DNA of 64,000 nucleotides. Origin: Uliginosibacterium gangwonense (GTDB lineage Bacteria; Pseudomonadota; Gammaproteobacteria; Burkholderiales; Rhodocyclaceae). Position numbers and translations under genes: made by a program. The DNA lies in contig SBBQ01000040.1 of the NCBI GenBank assembly GCA_005239635.1, positions 1 through 64,000 of the forward strand, written 5' to 3'. The notes beneath the pieces are model-generated. The model saw only the letters and a list, made by a program, of their open reading frames with translations, was not told the origin of the DNA and ran no database searches. Below, one piece after another: positions 17,493 to 26,920 of the stretch (positions within the stretch are counted from its first letter, which is position 1; each line of letters opens with the position of its first letter).

Positions 17493-20400
17493 ATGACGTT
17501 GTCCGATCTCTGTATTCGGCGCCCGGTGTTTGCCACCGTGTTGTCGCTGCTCGTGGTGTTGATCGGGCTGGTGAGCTACACACGCTTGTCTGTGCGTGAA
17601 TATCCCAAAATTGATGAGCCGGTGGTGACGGTTGAGACGACCTATAAAGGCGCTTCGCCTGAAATCATGGAAAGTCGTGTCACCAAGCCGCTCGAAGACT
17701 CACTAGCGGGGATTGAGGGTATTGAAGTGCTATCCTCAATTTCTCGGCAAGAAAATTCGCAGATCACCGTTCGCTTCAAGCTCGAACGTAATCCGGACAG
17801 CGCCGCCGCCGATGTGCGTGACCGCGTGTCACGCGTGCGCGGCAAGCTGCCACAAGACGTAGATGACCCGATTATTTCTAAGGTTGAGGCGGACGCCAAT
17901 CCGATTATCTGGATTGCTTTCTCGTCGGATCGTTTGTCGGCGCTGGAAGTTACTGATATTGCCAATCGCTTGGTTAAGCCGCGTTTGCAAACTTTGCCGG
18001 GTGCGGCTGATGTGCGCGTGTTTGGCGAACGTAAATATTCAATGCGAATTTGGCTAGATCGTGGGCGCTTGGCGGCCTATGGCTTAACCACACAAGATGT
18101 GGAAGCGGCACTGGCGCAGCAGAACGTCGAAATTCCGGCGGGGCGTATTGAAAGTAGTAAGCGCGAATTTACGGTGGTGAGTAAAACCGACCTCACACAA
18201 CCGCAACACTTCGAACAAATTGTGGTGAAGCAGCCCTCGGCTGATAACGGCTACCCGGTGCGGATTAGCGACATTGGTCGCGTAGAAGAAGCCGCGGCCG
18301 ATGAACGCAGTATCGTGCGCTACAAAGGCAAAGCCGCTGTGGCGTTGGGCGTGATTAAGCAAGCCACTGCTAACCCCTTAGAATTGTCGAGCGCGGTGCG
18401 CGCGCAGTTACCGCGTCTGATTAATGACTTGCCGCCCGGCTTGCAGGCCGAAGTGGCATACGACTCTTCTGTGTTTATTGATCGCTCGATTGGTGCTGTG
18501 AAAGAAACCATTCTCGAAGCGATCGCGCTGGTGGCCGCCATTATCTTTTTGTTCCTGCGCAACTGGCGCGCCATGATCATTCCGCTGGTCACTATTCCAG
18601 TATCGTTGGTGGGCGCTTTTGCCTTGATGTTGATCTTCAACTTCTCAATCAACACGCTTACGTTGTTGGCGATGGTATTGGCAATTGGCCTGGTGGTAGA
18701 CGATGCCATTGTGGTGCTGGAAAACGTGTACCGCCATATGGAGATGGGTAAATCGCGTTTGCAAGCTGCGCTGGATGGCTCGCGTGAAATTGCCTTTGCG
18801 GTGATCGCCATGACGCTCACGCTGGCCGCGGTGTATGCGCCGATTGCTTTTATGACGGGCCGCACCGGCAAACTATTTATTGAATTTGCGCTGACGCTCG
18901 CAGGCGCTGTGTTGGTATCGGGCTTTGTGGCGCTCACCTTATCGCCCATGATGTGTTCGCTGCTACTCAAACACGAACAAAGTCATGGCCGCTTGTACAC
19001 GTGGATTGAGCAAGCACTCGATGGCCTGAATCGTGGCTATGCGCGTCTGCTGGCATGGACGCTCGCGCATCGCGTTGTAGTAATGGCGGTGTTTGGCTTG
19101 GCCGCAGCGTCTGCCGTGCTTTTATTTTCAATGCTGAAGCAAGAACTCTCGCCCACGGAAGATCGCGGCACCATCGTCGGGATTTTTGTGGGCCCAGAGG
19201 GTGCGACGACCGGTTACATGGATCGTTACGCGCAACAGCTCGAAGGGATTTATGCCAAGACAGCAGACGTTGATCGCTACTTTGTGGTGGTGGGCAACCC
19301 CGTGGTGAATCAGGGCATTAGTTTTGTGCGGATGCGAGACTGGGATGAGCGATCACGCTCGCAAATGGACGTTGTCAAAGAGTTGCAACCGAAAATGTTT
19401 GGTGTGCCCGGCGTGCTGGCCTTCCCCGTGAATCCGCCTTCACTGGGTCAAAGCCCGCGTGAGCGGCCCGTCAATTTTGTGATTTTGACGTCGGGTTCGT
19501 ATGAAGAGCTCGATCAATTTACACAAAAGCTGTTAGCGGCTGTGGCTAAGAATCCGGGCTTTCAAGGTGTGGATACTGACTTGAAGCTATCCAAGCCGGA
19601 ATTGGGAATCGAGGTGAATCGCGACAAGGCAGCACAGCTCGGCGTGCATGTCGATACGATTGGCAATACGCTGCAAACCATGTTGGGTGGCCGGCAAGTT
19701 ACGCGCTACAAAAAGGATAGTGAGCAATACGATGTGATCGTGCAGTTGTCGCAAGACGAGCGCACGCGCCCGCAAGATATTGACGATATGTACGTGCGCA
19801 CGACAGCAGGCGATATTGTGCCGCTGTCGAACTTGGTCAGCGTTAATGAACACGTCGCACCGCGCGAGCTCAACCACTTTGGACAACGACGCGCGCTTAC
19901 CTTAACCGCCAACTTGGCGCCCGGCTATGCCATGGGCGACGCGCTGAGCTTTTTAGACAAGACCTCGCGTGAGATTTTGCCAAGCGGTTATAGCGTTGAT
20001 TACAACGGCCAGTCGCGTGAGTTCCGTCAAAGCTCATCAAGCTTGGCGGTGACCTTTGGTTTGGCGCTGGCGTTTATTTATCTCGTGCTGTCCGCACAGT
20101 TTGAAAGTTGGCGCAACCCGCTCATTATTATGCTTACCGTGCCTTTGTCGATGACGGGTGCGTTGGCAGCGTTGCTGCTAACAGGGAATACGCTGAATGT
20201 GTATTCGCAGATCGGCCTCGTGACTTTAATTGGTCTGATTACCAAGCACGGGATTTTGATTGTTGAGTTTTCAACGCAATTGCGTGAGCAGGGCATGGCC
20301 ATGATGGAGGCTGTGCAGCACGCTTGCGTTCAACGTTTGCGCCCCATCCTCATGACCACCGGGGCGATGGTGCTGGGCTCACTGCCGCTGGCGCTTAGCA

Positions 20401-20585
20401 GTGGTGCGGGGGCGGAGTCTCGACATCAAATCGGCTGGGTGATTGTGGGTGGCTTAATGCTGGGCACCTTGCTGACCCTGTTTGTGGTGCCGACTGTTTA
20501 TACCTTGTTGGCATCACGCAATGTTCGCACCGATGCAGAGGTGCAAGAACACGCGACCGCATCGGTACCGTCAGAACACGCGTAG
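17493..20585 (+). CDS. RND multidrug efflux pump (HAE1 family)
   Basis: 1030 residues, the family's normal size. N-terminal LSDLCIRRPVFATVLSLLVVL, the two large periplasmic loops, and TM4 with GLVVDDAIVVLENVYRHME (the proton-relay aspartates) are all present, as are the LILMLTVPLS-like TM8 region and the C-terminal GLITKHGILIVEFSTQ and RLRPILMTT blocks. With the adaptor it forms a proton-driven exporter of drugs or other amphiphiles. I see no linked regulator. No terminator with a T-run follows; a perfect 8-bp hairpin is at 20584-20600. Confidence 0.95.
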   Translation: MTLSDLCIRRPVFATVLSLLVVLIGLVSYTRLSVREYPKIDEPVVTVETTYKGASPEIMESRVTKPLEDSLAGIEGIEVLSSISRQENSQITVRFKLERNPDSAAADVRDRVSRVRGKLPQDVDDPIISKVEADANPIIWIAFSSDRLSALEVTDIANRLVKPRLQTLPGAADVRVFGERKYSMRIWLDRGRLAAYGLTTQDVEAALAQQNVEIPAGRIESSKREFTVVSKTDLTQPQHFEQIVVKQPSADNGYPVRISDIGRVEEAAADERSIVRYKGKAAVALGVIKQATANPLELSSAVRAQLPRLINDLPPGLQAEVAYDSSVFIDRSIGAVKETILEAIALVAAIIFLFLRNWRAMIIPLVTIPVSLVGAFALMLIFNFSINTLTLLAMVLAIGLVVDDAIVVLENVYRHMEMGKSRLQAALDGSREIAFAVIAMTLTLAAVYAPIAFMTGRTGKLFIEFALTLAGAVLVSGFVALTLSPMMCSLLLKHEQSHGRLYTWIEQALDGLNRGYARLLAWTLAHRVVVMAVFGLAAASAVLLFSMLKQELSPTEDRGTIVGIFVGPEGATTGYMDRYAQQLEGIYAKTADVDRYFVVVGNPVVNQGISFVRMRDWDERSRSQMDVVKELQPKMFGVPGVLAFPVNPPSLGQSPRERPVNFVILTSGSYEELDQFTQKLLAAVAKNPGFQGVDTDLKLSKPELGIEVNRDKAAQLGVHVDTIGNTLQTMLGGRQVTRYKKDSEQYDVIVQLSQDERTRPQDIDDMYVRTTAGDIVPLSNLVSVNEHVAPRELNHFGQRRALTLTANLAPGYAMGDALSFLDKTSREILPSGYSVDYNGQSREFRQSSSSLAVTFGLALAFIYLVLSAQFESWRNPLIIMLTVPLSMTGALAALLLTGNTLNVYSQIGLVTLIGLITKHGILIVEFSTQLREQGMAMMEAVQHACVQRLRPILMTTGAMVLGSLPLALSSGAGAESRHQIGWVIVGGLMLGTLLTLFVVPTVYTLLASRNVRTDAEVQEHATASVPSEHA

Positions 20586-20600
20586 CCGCTTCAAGCGGCT
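20584..20600. other. Perfect 8-bp hairpin between convergent genes
   Basis: AGCCGCTT-C-AAGCGGCT. There is no T-run on either side, so intrinsic termination is doubtful, although its convergent position fits a termination or mRNA-end role. Confidence 0.45.
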
Positions 20601-20611
20601 GACACGGACGT

Positions 20612-21061
20612 TTAGTGACCTACTGAAAACGGTTTAACTGGGTCAGCATTATTGTTGGGTGACTTCACAAAATAATACTGATCGCCGGCTTTGAAAACGA
20701 AGTGGCACCAGTTTTCGGTTTTGCTGGGGTATTCAATGTTTACGCAGTAGGTACCGTTTTCATTGGCGCTCCATGTACCAGGAAAACTGGTTGTCTTAAA
20801 GTTCAGACTTACGTTTCCTTTGCGGTCTGACCCCACCATCATTTTTCCATCTGGGTCATGCGTCCAGTTTTGTGTGCTGCCATTAGCAGTTTTGCGGGTA
20901 ATGCTCGCACCGTCCATGAGTTTTTTAAGTTCGGTGCCAGACAACTGTGTTGCACCCTGCGCTTTGATATCGCCCAACAATAGATCTTCAGCTTGGGCGA
21001 CGGATGCGCCAAGACAGGTCAGACTAAGCAGTGCTGCGCGTAACCAATTTTGCGTATTCAT
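20612..21061 (-). CDS. Small secreted protein, DUF995-like
   Basis: 149 residues. There is a clear signal peptide with cleavage after VAQA (about residue 24). The mature part reads LSGTELKKLMDGASITRKT, then a GSDRKGNVSL... GTWSANENGTYCVNI pattern, ending with C.F....G..Y. This order (a small helix 'L....L..L..G', then a beta-sandwich with a W-x-GxYC strand) resembles DUF995 periplasmic proteins. Two cysteines could pair. Function unknown. It is convergent with the RND pump and sits downstream of a strong terminator that isolates it from the gene at 21227. Confidence 0.7.
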   Translation of the reverse strand: MNTQNWLRAALLSLTCLGASVAQAEDLLLGDIKAQGATQLSGTELKKLMDGASITRKTANGSTQNWTHDPDGKMMVGSDRKGNVSLNFKTTSFPGTWSANENGTYCVNIEYPSKTENWCHFVFKAGDQYYFVKSPNNNADPVKPFSVGH

Positions 21062-21178
21062 GGTGACCTCTGTGTGTGGAGCAGTGTCTAGAATGGTGCG
21101 CTCAAATTGCTCGCTTGAGATTGCAACATACGCCTAGAAGGTGATGTTGTGAATTGACCAGAGGTCCGGCTGGCGCTC

Positions 21179-21212
21179 ATAAAAAAACCGGCCATGTGGC
21201 CGGTTTTTTTAT
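21179..21212. terminator. Strong bidirectional intrinsic terminator
   Basis: Seven A, CCGGCCA, a TG loop, TGGCCGG and seven T. It lies 15 bases after the stop of the leftward gene at 21227-21829 and so terminates that gene; the symmetrical A/T runs let it work both ways. Confidence 0.9.
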
Positions 21213-21226
21213 GTGGTGTCGAGAAA

Positions 21227-21829
21227 CTAGGTGGCATCGAGAAACTCTCGAATATTGGCAAGGAGTTCGTCGGCTGTGCTTTTGCCGCCGCTACTCGATT
21301 TGCTAATCGCGCTATGCCAGTCGGGGCTTAGTTTTCGCAATTCTGGCAGGCTACGCGCGTGTTCGAGTTTGTCGATCATCTCAAGCCCGCGCCAACCAAT
21401 AATGTAGCTGCGAACTTGCAGAATCATGAAGTCGCGTACAGCGTTGACGACTTCTTGTTCTTTCGCATTTGCGGGCCCGGCCGTTGGTGCTGCTGCCTCG
21501 GGTGCTTTGGGGGCTGGTGCGGCGGCGGGGGCTGAAGGGCTGGGCGTAGCAGCAGGTGCTGCCTTCGCAGCAACAGGAGCGGGTTCGGGTGCGGCAGGCT
21601 TGGCGGGTGCTTCTGTGCCCGGGGTGATTTCAATAAACCCTTCGGCGATGAGCTTGTCCATGGTGGGGCGCAGCTCAGCGTCTTGTGAGTTGCGCTCAAT
21701 GTCGGCCAGCGTGCGCTTACCATCCACCATGATAAGTACGCGGCGCGAACGCATGGCAAGGCCAAACTTGCGATGCTCGACTTCTTCCAGACCTTTATCG
21801 GTCTTTCTAAGTATTTCCTGTCCGTGCAT
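21227..21829 (-). CDS. Two-domain cytoplasmic protein of unknown function with Ala/Pro linker
   Basis: 200 residues. The N-terminal part (about 1-68) predicts a winged-helix-like fold: 'RRVLIMVDGKRTLADIERNSQDAELRPTMDKLIAEGFIEI'. It is followed by an Ala/Pro-rich linker (about 70-120), and a helical C-terminal part with conserved-looking 'LQVRSYIIGWRGLEMIDKLEHARSLPEL'. I know similar uncharacterised proteins in Burkholderiales but no function. No operon partners; it has its own terminator at 21179. There is no signal peptide or membrane segment. Confidence 0.75.
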   Translation of the reverse strand: MHGQEILRKTDKGLEEVEHRKFGLAMRSRRVLIMVDGKRTLADIERNSQDAELRPTMDKLIAEGFIEITPGTEAPAKPAAPEPAPVAAKAAPAATPSPSAPAAAPAPKAPEAAAPTAGPANAKEQEVVNAVRDFMILQVRSYIIGWRGLEMIDKLEHARSLPELRKLSPDWHSAISKSSSGGKSTADELLANIREFLDAT

Positions 21830-22201
21830 GGTCTTCCTCCACGGGGGATGCGAAGTATGTTTTTGTTGTACGACGAAGCGAATCAGTTTCTATGCGTCGC
21901 CCATCAAAAATCACATAGGGCAGGACGCATTACGATGGCAAGAGTTTACGTCAGCCCATACCGTGTGGAATGTGAATTTAGACCTCATGCGGGCGCAAAT
22001 TTGGCCTGCGTAGGGGGCGATGTGCCACATTCACGGACGATACGTGCACAATTACACACACTCAAAGCGCACCGTCACAAACGCCTAGCTTCGCTGCAGA
22101 CGTCCAAGGCTATTGTAGCTCTATGTTTAGTCTACGTGACAACTCGATTATTCCGAGTGCGTTTCGAGTGAGATACCTTTTTTTAACCAAATTCACAGCG
22201 C
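21830..22201. other. Divergent intergenic region
   Basis: About 370 bases between the leftward unknown gene and the rightward hydrolase. It carries both promoters. No gene or RNA recognised. Confidence 0.35.
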
Positions 22202-23026
22202 ATGCTAGACCGTACGCTTTTACACCATCAAATCACGCGGCCAGACTCCTTGCCTGAAGGCGATGGTCTGGCCGTGCCTGTGCTGTATTTGCCCGGTACG
22301 GGGAGTGATCTGCGGCGGCCGGCCAACCCTTTAGAGCGTCGCTTGGCCAGCCAGTTTGAGTTGTTACGGCTTGATCTACGTGGCATGGGGCAAAGTCCCG
22401 TGCCGCCTGGTCCGTGGTGCATGCAAGACTTTGCATATGATGTGCTGCAACTGTTGGATGCCCTCGGTTGGGCGCGTTGCCAATTGGTGGGGTATTCGTT
22501 TGGCGGCATGGTGGCGCAAGAGCTGGCGTTGTTGGCACCCGAACGGTTTTCACGCCTCATGTTGTTGTCGAGTACAGCAGGCGGCGCAGGCGGGCTTAGC
22601 TACCCGCTACATGAGCTATTAAACCGACCTTTGCCGGAACAAGCCGAGCAGATGGTGTTGCTCGCAGACGTGCGGCGTACGCAGAGTTGGCGCGAGCAAA
22701 ACACATTGATTTGGCAAAGCATGGTGGTGGACACGCTGGCCGGCTTAACAGCGGTGGAGGCCAGTGAGCCGTTAGCCCTGGGGCGCAGGCTACAACTTGC
22801 GGCCCGCGCGCAGCATGATTGCTGGGCACGATTGCCACAATTGGCGGGCTGTTTGCCAATCCATGTTTTGGCGGGCGAGTTTGATGGCTTAGCGCAGCCC
22901 CGTTTTCAGCAAGCATTGGCAAAGCAATGCGGCGCGCAATTTCAAACCTTTGCGGGTGGACATTTGTTTTTTACGCAAGTACGTATGGCTTTAGACACGC
23001 TGTGCGAGCTGCTGCAAAACGCTTAG
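22202..23026 (+). CDS. Alpha/beta-fold hydrolase
   Basis: 274 residues. A strand-loop of the oxyanion region (VLYLPGTGSD), the 'DLRGMGQS' turn, the nucleophile elbow GYSFGGMVAQE (Ser about residue 99), an aspartate in the HVLAGEFDGLAQP segment, and the histidine in AGGHLFF complete the triad. Its substrate cannot be told. Its stop overlaps the stop of miaA by a few bases in convergent orientation. Two 9-mers, in opposite senses 63 bases apart (22852 and 22915), lie near its 3' end. Confidence 0.88.
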   Translation: MLDRTLLHHQITRPDSLPEGDGLAVPVLYLPGTGSDLRRPANPLERRLASQFELLRLDLRGMGQSPVPPGPWCMQDFAYDVLQLLDALGWARCQLVGYSFGGMVAQELALLAPERFSRLMLLSSTAGGAGGLSYPLHELLNRPLPEQAEQMVLLADVRRTQSWREQNTLIWQSMVVDTLAGLTAVEASEPLALGRRLQLAARAQHDCWARLPQLAGCLPIHVLAGEFDGLAQPRFQQALAKQCGAQFQTFAGGHLFFTQVRMALDTLCELLQNA

Positions 23027-24003
23027 TCTTGAGCCGCAATGAGTTTAAGTACCTGTGACAACAAATCATCGCGCTGACTATCAAGCAGACAGATGCCGGG
23101 CATGGAGTTATTCATCCAGGTGAGTTGTCGCTTTGCCAATTGGCGTGTGGCAAAAATGCCGCGCTGACGCAACTCTTCGTAGGCCGCTTCGCCTTTGCCG
23201 TAATCGCCGGCCAAATACAGCCAGGTTTGGCGGTAGCCCACGCAGCGCATGGAAGGCAGGTCGGCAGTGAGCGCAAATTGTTGCTGCAACTCGCGCACCT
23301 CATCAATCAACCCTTGTTTCAGCATGGCATTGAAGCGCAGCGCAATGCGGTCGTGCAGGGTATGGCGTGCGGTGGGCGCCAAGCCAATGAGCAACAGGCG
23401 GAAAGGCAGTGCTGGTGTGCTGCGTTGGGCATACGCCTGCGACAACGGTTTCCCCGTGAGTTGAATGATTTCGAGCGCGCGTTCAATCCGTTGCGAGTCG
23501 GTTGGGTGCAAGCGTGCAGCGGCTTCGGGGTCGAGCGTTGCCAATCGAGCATGTAGCGCCGGCCAGCCCAGTTGTGTGGCGTCCGCTTCAATCTGTGCGC
23601 GTATGGCGGGGTCTGCATCCGGTAGATCTGACAAACCTTCGAGCAGCGCTTTGAGATACAACATGGTGCCACCAACCAAAAGTGGCAAGTTCCCCCGCGC
23701 CAGAATCTCCTGGCTGCTACGCACGGCGTCTTGGCAAAACTGTGCGGCTGAATAACGCTCAGGCGGGTCTATCAGATCAAGCAAATGATGCGGGATGGCG
23801 GCCTGTTCGGCTGCGCTTGGTTTGGCGGTGCCAACGTCCATGTGGCGAAACACTTGGGCAGAGTCGACGCTAATAATTTCGCACGGACGCGACGTTACCA
23901 AGTGCTGCGCCAGCTGCATGGCTAAGGCGCTTTTGCCGCTGGCGGTGGGGCCAACAATCGCGACCGCCAGTGGGCGCTTATCTGTGGGGCTGCCTGGGGC
24001 CAT
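23023..24003 (-). CDS. miaA: tRNA dimethylallyltransferase
   Basis: 326 residues. MiaA prenylates A37 in tRNAs reading UNN codons. Seen: AIVGPTASGKSALAMQLAQ (P-loop), EIISVDSAQVFRHMDVGTAKP, PHHLLDLIDPPERYSAAQF, LLVGGTMLYLKALLEGLSDLP and DSQRIERALEI. ATG 24003 is two bases past the mutL stop, the known mutL-miaA coupling; the longer ORF to 24081 overlaps mutL and is rejected. One 9-mer at 23132. Confidence 0.96.
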   Translation of the reverse strand: MAPGSPTDKRPLAVAIVGPTASGKSALAMQLAQHLVTSRPCEIISVDSAQVFRHMDVGTAKPSAAEQAAIPHHLLDLIDPPERYSAAQFCQDAVRSSQEILARGNLPLLVGGTMLYLKALLEGLSDLPDADPAIRAQIEADATQLGWPALHARLATLDPEAAARLHPTDSQRIERALEIIQLTGKPLSQAYAQRSTPALPFRLLLIGLAPTARHTLHDRIALRFNAMLKQGLIDEVRELQQQFALTADLPSMRCVGYRQTWLYLAGDYGKGEAAYEELRQRGIFATRQLAKRQLTWMNNSMPGICLLDSQRDDLLSQVLKLIAAQD

Positions 24004-24005
24004 GA

Positions 24006-25832
24006 CTACTTGCCCCGCATAAATAATTTGTCGAGATCCGCCACGCTGAGTTGCACCCAAGTCGGTCGCCCGTGGTTGCATTGATCTGCGCGTTCGGTGG
24101 CTTCCATGTCGCGCAGGAGTGCGTTCATTTCAGGAATCGACAAGGTTCGATTTGCGCGTACCGCGCCGTGGCAAGCCAGTGTTGCCAACAGTTCGTTGCG
24201 GCGCGTTTCAATCACTTTGCTGGCGGGGAAATCGGCCAGCTCGGCTAAGAGCGCACGCAATAAATTGGCGGAATCGGCACGTTGTAATAGCGCGGGCACA
24301 CTGCGCAGCACAATTTGCTGGGGCCCCGCGGCGGCGGCATCAAAACCAATTTGCGCGAGCGTTGTTTGCTGTTCAGTCAGCGTGGCGAGTTCTTTGCTGC
24401 TGGCGTTAATGAGCACAGGCACGAGCAACTGCTGCGTTTGCGGCTCACCTGCTAAAACGTTTTTCAACCGTTCGTACAAAATGCGCTCGTGTGCCGCGTG
24501 CATGTCGACCAACACTAAACCGTGCCGGTTTTGCGACAAGATATAAATACCGTGTAGTTGGGCCAGTGCAAAGCCCAGTGGTGCTTCATCAGCTGCGGTT
24601 GCGCTGGCTGCTGCATCAAAAGCGGTGGTGCCGAGCTGTGCCAGCCTTTGGTAGGCGGCAAGGGGTTGGGCGACGGTGTGAGCACCCCCTGCGTTTGAAC
24701 CACTATTTTGCCAATCAAGGCTGGGTGATAGACGCGAAGCCTCTGCGTGGTTTTGCCAATGCAGCGGCTGCTGTTGTTGCAGGTTGAAGTTGGGCGCAGC
24801 TGCATCGGTTTGTGGTGTGTAGGGATGAGCAGCTGCTGCAAGATTGCCCGCTTCAATCGATGGAGCAAGCGTGCGCGTAATGGCATGAAATACGAATTGA
24901 TGCACGGCGCGGGCATCACGAAAACGTACTTCGGTTTTGGCTGGGTGCACATTGACGTCAACCGCGCCGGGGTCCAACTCAAGAAACAGCACAAACGCAG
25001 GATGGCGTGCGCCATGCAAAATATCGGAATAGGCTTCGCGCACAGCGTGTTGAATGAGCTTGTCGCGCACAAAGCGGCGATTCACGTAGAAGTACTGGGC
25101 GTCACGCCCCGCGCGTGAATAGGCGGGCAGCGCGGCGTAGCCCCATAAGCGCAAGCCGCCGGCGGTCACCTCCAACGGCCTTGCTGCGGCCATAAACTCT
25201 TCGCCCATGAGTTCGCTCACGCGGCGTGCCAGATCGCCCGAGGGTAGGCGATGTGCGAGTCGGCCATTGTGGCTGGCCTGCATAGCGACTTCGGGATGAG
25301 CGAGCGCGATACGACGGAATACGTCGTCGCAATGGCCCCATTCGGTTGCTTCGCTTTTTAGAAATTTGCGGCGAGCAGGTGTGGCGAAGTAGAGGTCGCT
25401 CATGTCGACCACGGTGCCCTGGGAAAGTGCAGCTGGCTCGGTTGTGCCATCAAGCGCGTCAATTTTCCAAGCATGGCTACTGCCGCGTGCGCGGCTGGTA
25501 ATAGAGAGCCGTGCCACGCTGGCAATTGCAGCCAGTGCTTCACCTCTAAACCCCATGGTCGAGACGTTTTCGAGGTCGTCTAGCGAGGCAATTTTGGAGG
25601 TGGCGTGGCGGGCCAAGGCCAGCGGTAGTTCGTCTTGGCTAATCCCACAGCCGTCATCGGCTAAACGTAAGCGCCGCACGCCGCCTTGTTCGAGTTGCAA
25701 GTCGAGCGACTGGCTGCCCGCATCTAGGCTATTTTCAAGCAGTTCCTTGAGTACTGAGGCGGGGCGCTCGACCACTTCGCCGGCGGCGATTTGGGAAATG
25801 AGCAGATCGGGGAGTCGTTGAATCGAAGGCAT
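24006..25832 (-). CDS. mutL: DNA mismatch repair protein MutL
   Basis: 608 residues. The GHKL ATPase half shows LISQIAAGEVVERPASVLKELLENSLDAG, the ATP-lid DDGCGI and TMGFRGEALAAIASV, and FYVNRRFVRDKL. A variable linker covers about residues 330-415, then the dimerisation domain with the LVLVDMHAAHERILYERL motif, and 'ACHGAVRANR'. It lacks the DQHA-EE metal endonuclease motif set, as expected where MutH or Dcm-type nicking exists, but I did not check this rigorously. Two 9-mers (24707 and 24752) sit 45 bases apart in the linker. Confidence 0.96.
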   Translation of the reverse strand: MPSIQRLPDLLISQIAAGEVVERPASVLKELLENSLDAGSQSLDLQLEQGGVRRLRLADDGCGISQDELPLALARHATSKIASLDDLENVSTMGFRGEALAAIASVARLSITSRARGSSHAWKIDALDGTTEPAALSQGTVVDMSDLYFATPARRKFLKSEATEWGHCDDVFRRIALAHPEVAMQASHNGRLAHRLPSGDLARRVSELMGEEFMAAARPLEVTAGGLRLWGYAALPAYSRAGRDAQYFYVNRRFVRDKLIQHAVREAYSDILHGARHPAFVLFLELDPGAVDVNVHPAKTEVRFRDARAVHQFVFHAITRTLAPSIEAGNLAAAAHPYTPQTDAAAPNFNLQQQQPLHWQNHAEASRLSPSLDWQNSGSNAGGAHTVAQPLAAYQRLAQLGTTAFDAAASATAADEAPLGFALAQLHGIYILSQNRHGLVLVDMHAAHERILYERLKNVLAGEPQTQQLLVPVLINASSKELATLTEQQTTLAQIGFDAAAAGPQQIVLRSVPALLQRADSANLLRALLAELADFPASKVIETRRNELLATLACHGAVRANRTLSIPEMNALLRDMEATERADQCNHGRPTWVQLSVADLDKLFMRGK

Positions 25833-25905
25833 GCGTGATTATAAGTCCTGTCGTCGGCTACACTATGCCTATTGCCAATAGAAGTGCTTCGAGGGGATAC
25901 CTGCA

Positions 25906-26892
25906 ATGCAAAATACGAATGTGCTGATTTGCTGCCGCGCAGAAGATGCGGCAGGCCGCGCGGGACGTTTGGTAGATCGTCTGGCGGCACAGCTCGGGCA
26001 AGAGAATGTCTTTATTGCGACGCATCCGCCGGAGGCCGCTGATGCACAGCGCTTGGCTGCGGCGACCGTGGTGTTGGCGCTGGTTGGCCCAGAAGGTTTA
26101 CTGCAGGCAGATGAAACCTATGTACACAACGTGGGCCAAGCGCTGGCGCAAAACAAGCGCGTGGTGCCGGTATTGGTGGGGGATGCAAGTTTTTCCGCAG
26201 ACATTCTGCCGGAAGCACTTAAAGGATTAGCGGGACGCGAGATATTGCAGGTACGTGATCGGCATTTTGATGAAGATGCATGGCTACTTACGGCGTATGT
26301 AAAAGGCCATATTGGCATCACGGGCGATAGCCTGAGCACTATGTCTGCCAGCAGCCGCAAATTAGTGGTGCGATTGGCCATTGGTATCGCCATCATGATG
26401 GCAGGCTTATGGTGGCTCTATAAGGGTATGTTTCCTGAAACTTACGTGGCACCACGCCAGCAAGTAAAGGTGGATATGGAAGGCATTCTGCTCGATGAGT
26501 TTGTCGGGGAATGGACTTACGAAGCTTTATATCCGTGGGACATAAAACGTCTGGAGAAGATCGACCTTAAGCGTGCAGATCGAACGATGCAGGGCACGGT
26601 GAATATGTTTGGAGAAAAGCTGCCGATTAAAGATGTGAAGTTACATCACGGCACGTTGCGTTTTGTGGTTGAAGGGACGGTCGAAGCTGATGGGCGGTCG
26701 CATCAGGTCAAAACTTTGTTTATTTTGCTTCATATTCGTATTCATGGAATGCAGCAAAATGAACGTTTGCGTGTTGAGCGTATCGACATAGTGGATGGTG
26801 TGAATGGCCCGATGTATCAGTACAATGGCCGCCGAACCGAACCTCGGGAAGGCGACCCTGCTGTTAAAGCAGGCGATGCCCTTAAAAATTGA
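25906..26892 (+). CDS. Membrane-anchored TIR-like domain protein
   Basis: 328 residues. The first 125 match the bacterial TIR_2 pattern: a VLICCRAEDAAGRAGRLVDRL opening (usually 'ISYRRxDSxGxAGRLYDRL'), then GQENVFI, VVLALVGPEGLL, and RVVPVLVGDASF..DILPEALKGLAGR. A single membrane segment follows (about 153-172), and then a 150-residue beta-rich domain I do not recognise. In catalytic TIRs a glutamate precedes the helix before the VIPV strand; here that place is an asparagine (N75), so NADase activity is doubtful. GAGGGG lies upstream of ATG 25906. A terminator at 26921 closes the unit. No obvious partner genes. Confidence 0.75.
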   Translation: MQNTNVLICCRAEDAAGRAGRLVDRLAAQLGQENVFIATHPPEAADAQRLAAATVVLALVGPEGLLQADETYVHNVGQALAQNKRVVPVLVGDASFSADILPEALKGLAGREILQVRDRHFDEDAWLLTAYVKGHIGITGDSLSTMSASSRKLVVRLAIGIAIMMAGLWWLYKGMFPETYVAPRQQVKVDMEGILLDEFVGEWTYEALYPWDIKRLEKIDLKRADRTMQGTVNMFGEKLPIKDVKLHHGTLRFVVEGTVEADGRSHQVKTLFILLHIRIHGMQQNERLRVERIDIVDGVNGPMYQYNGRRTEPREGDPAVKAGDALKN

Positions 26893-26920
26893 GATCAGCG
26901 TAGTGTGAGCCTATTGCACA

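Noticed and set aside
23023-24081. 352-residue version of MiaA
   Set aside because: The extra N-terminus overlaps mutL out of frame; the ATG at 24003 is right after the mutL stop and starts the conserved region.
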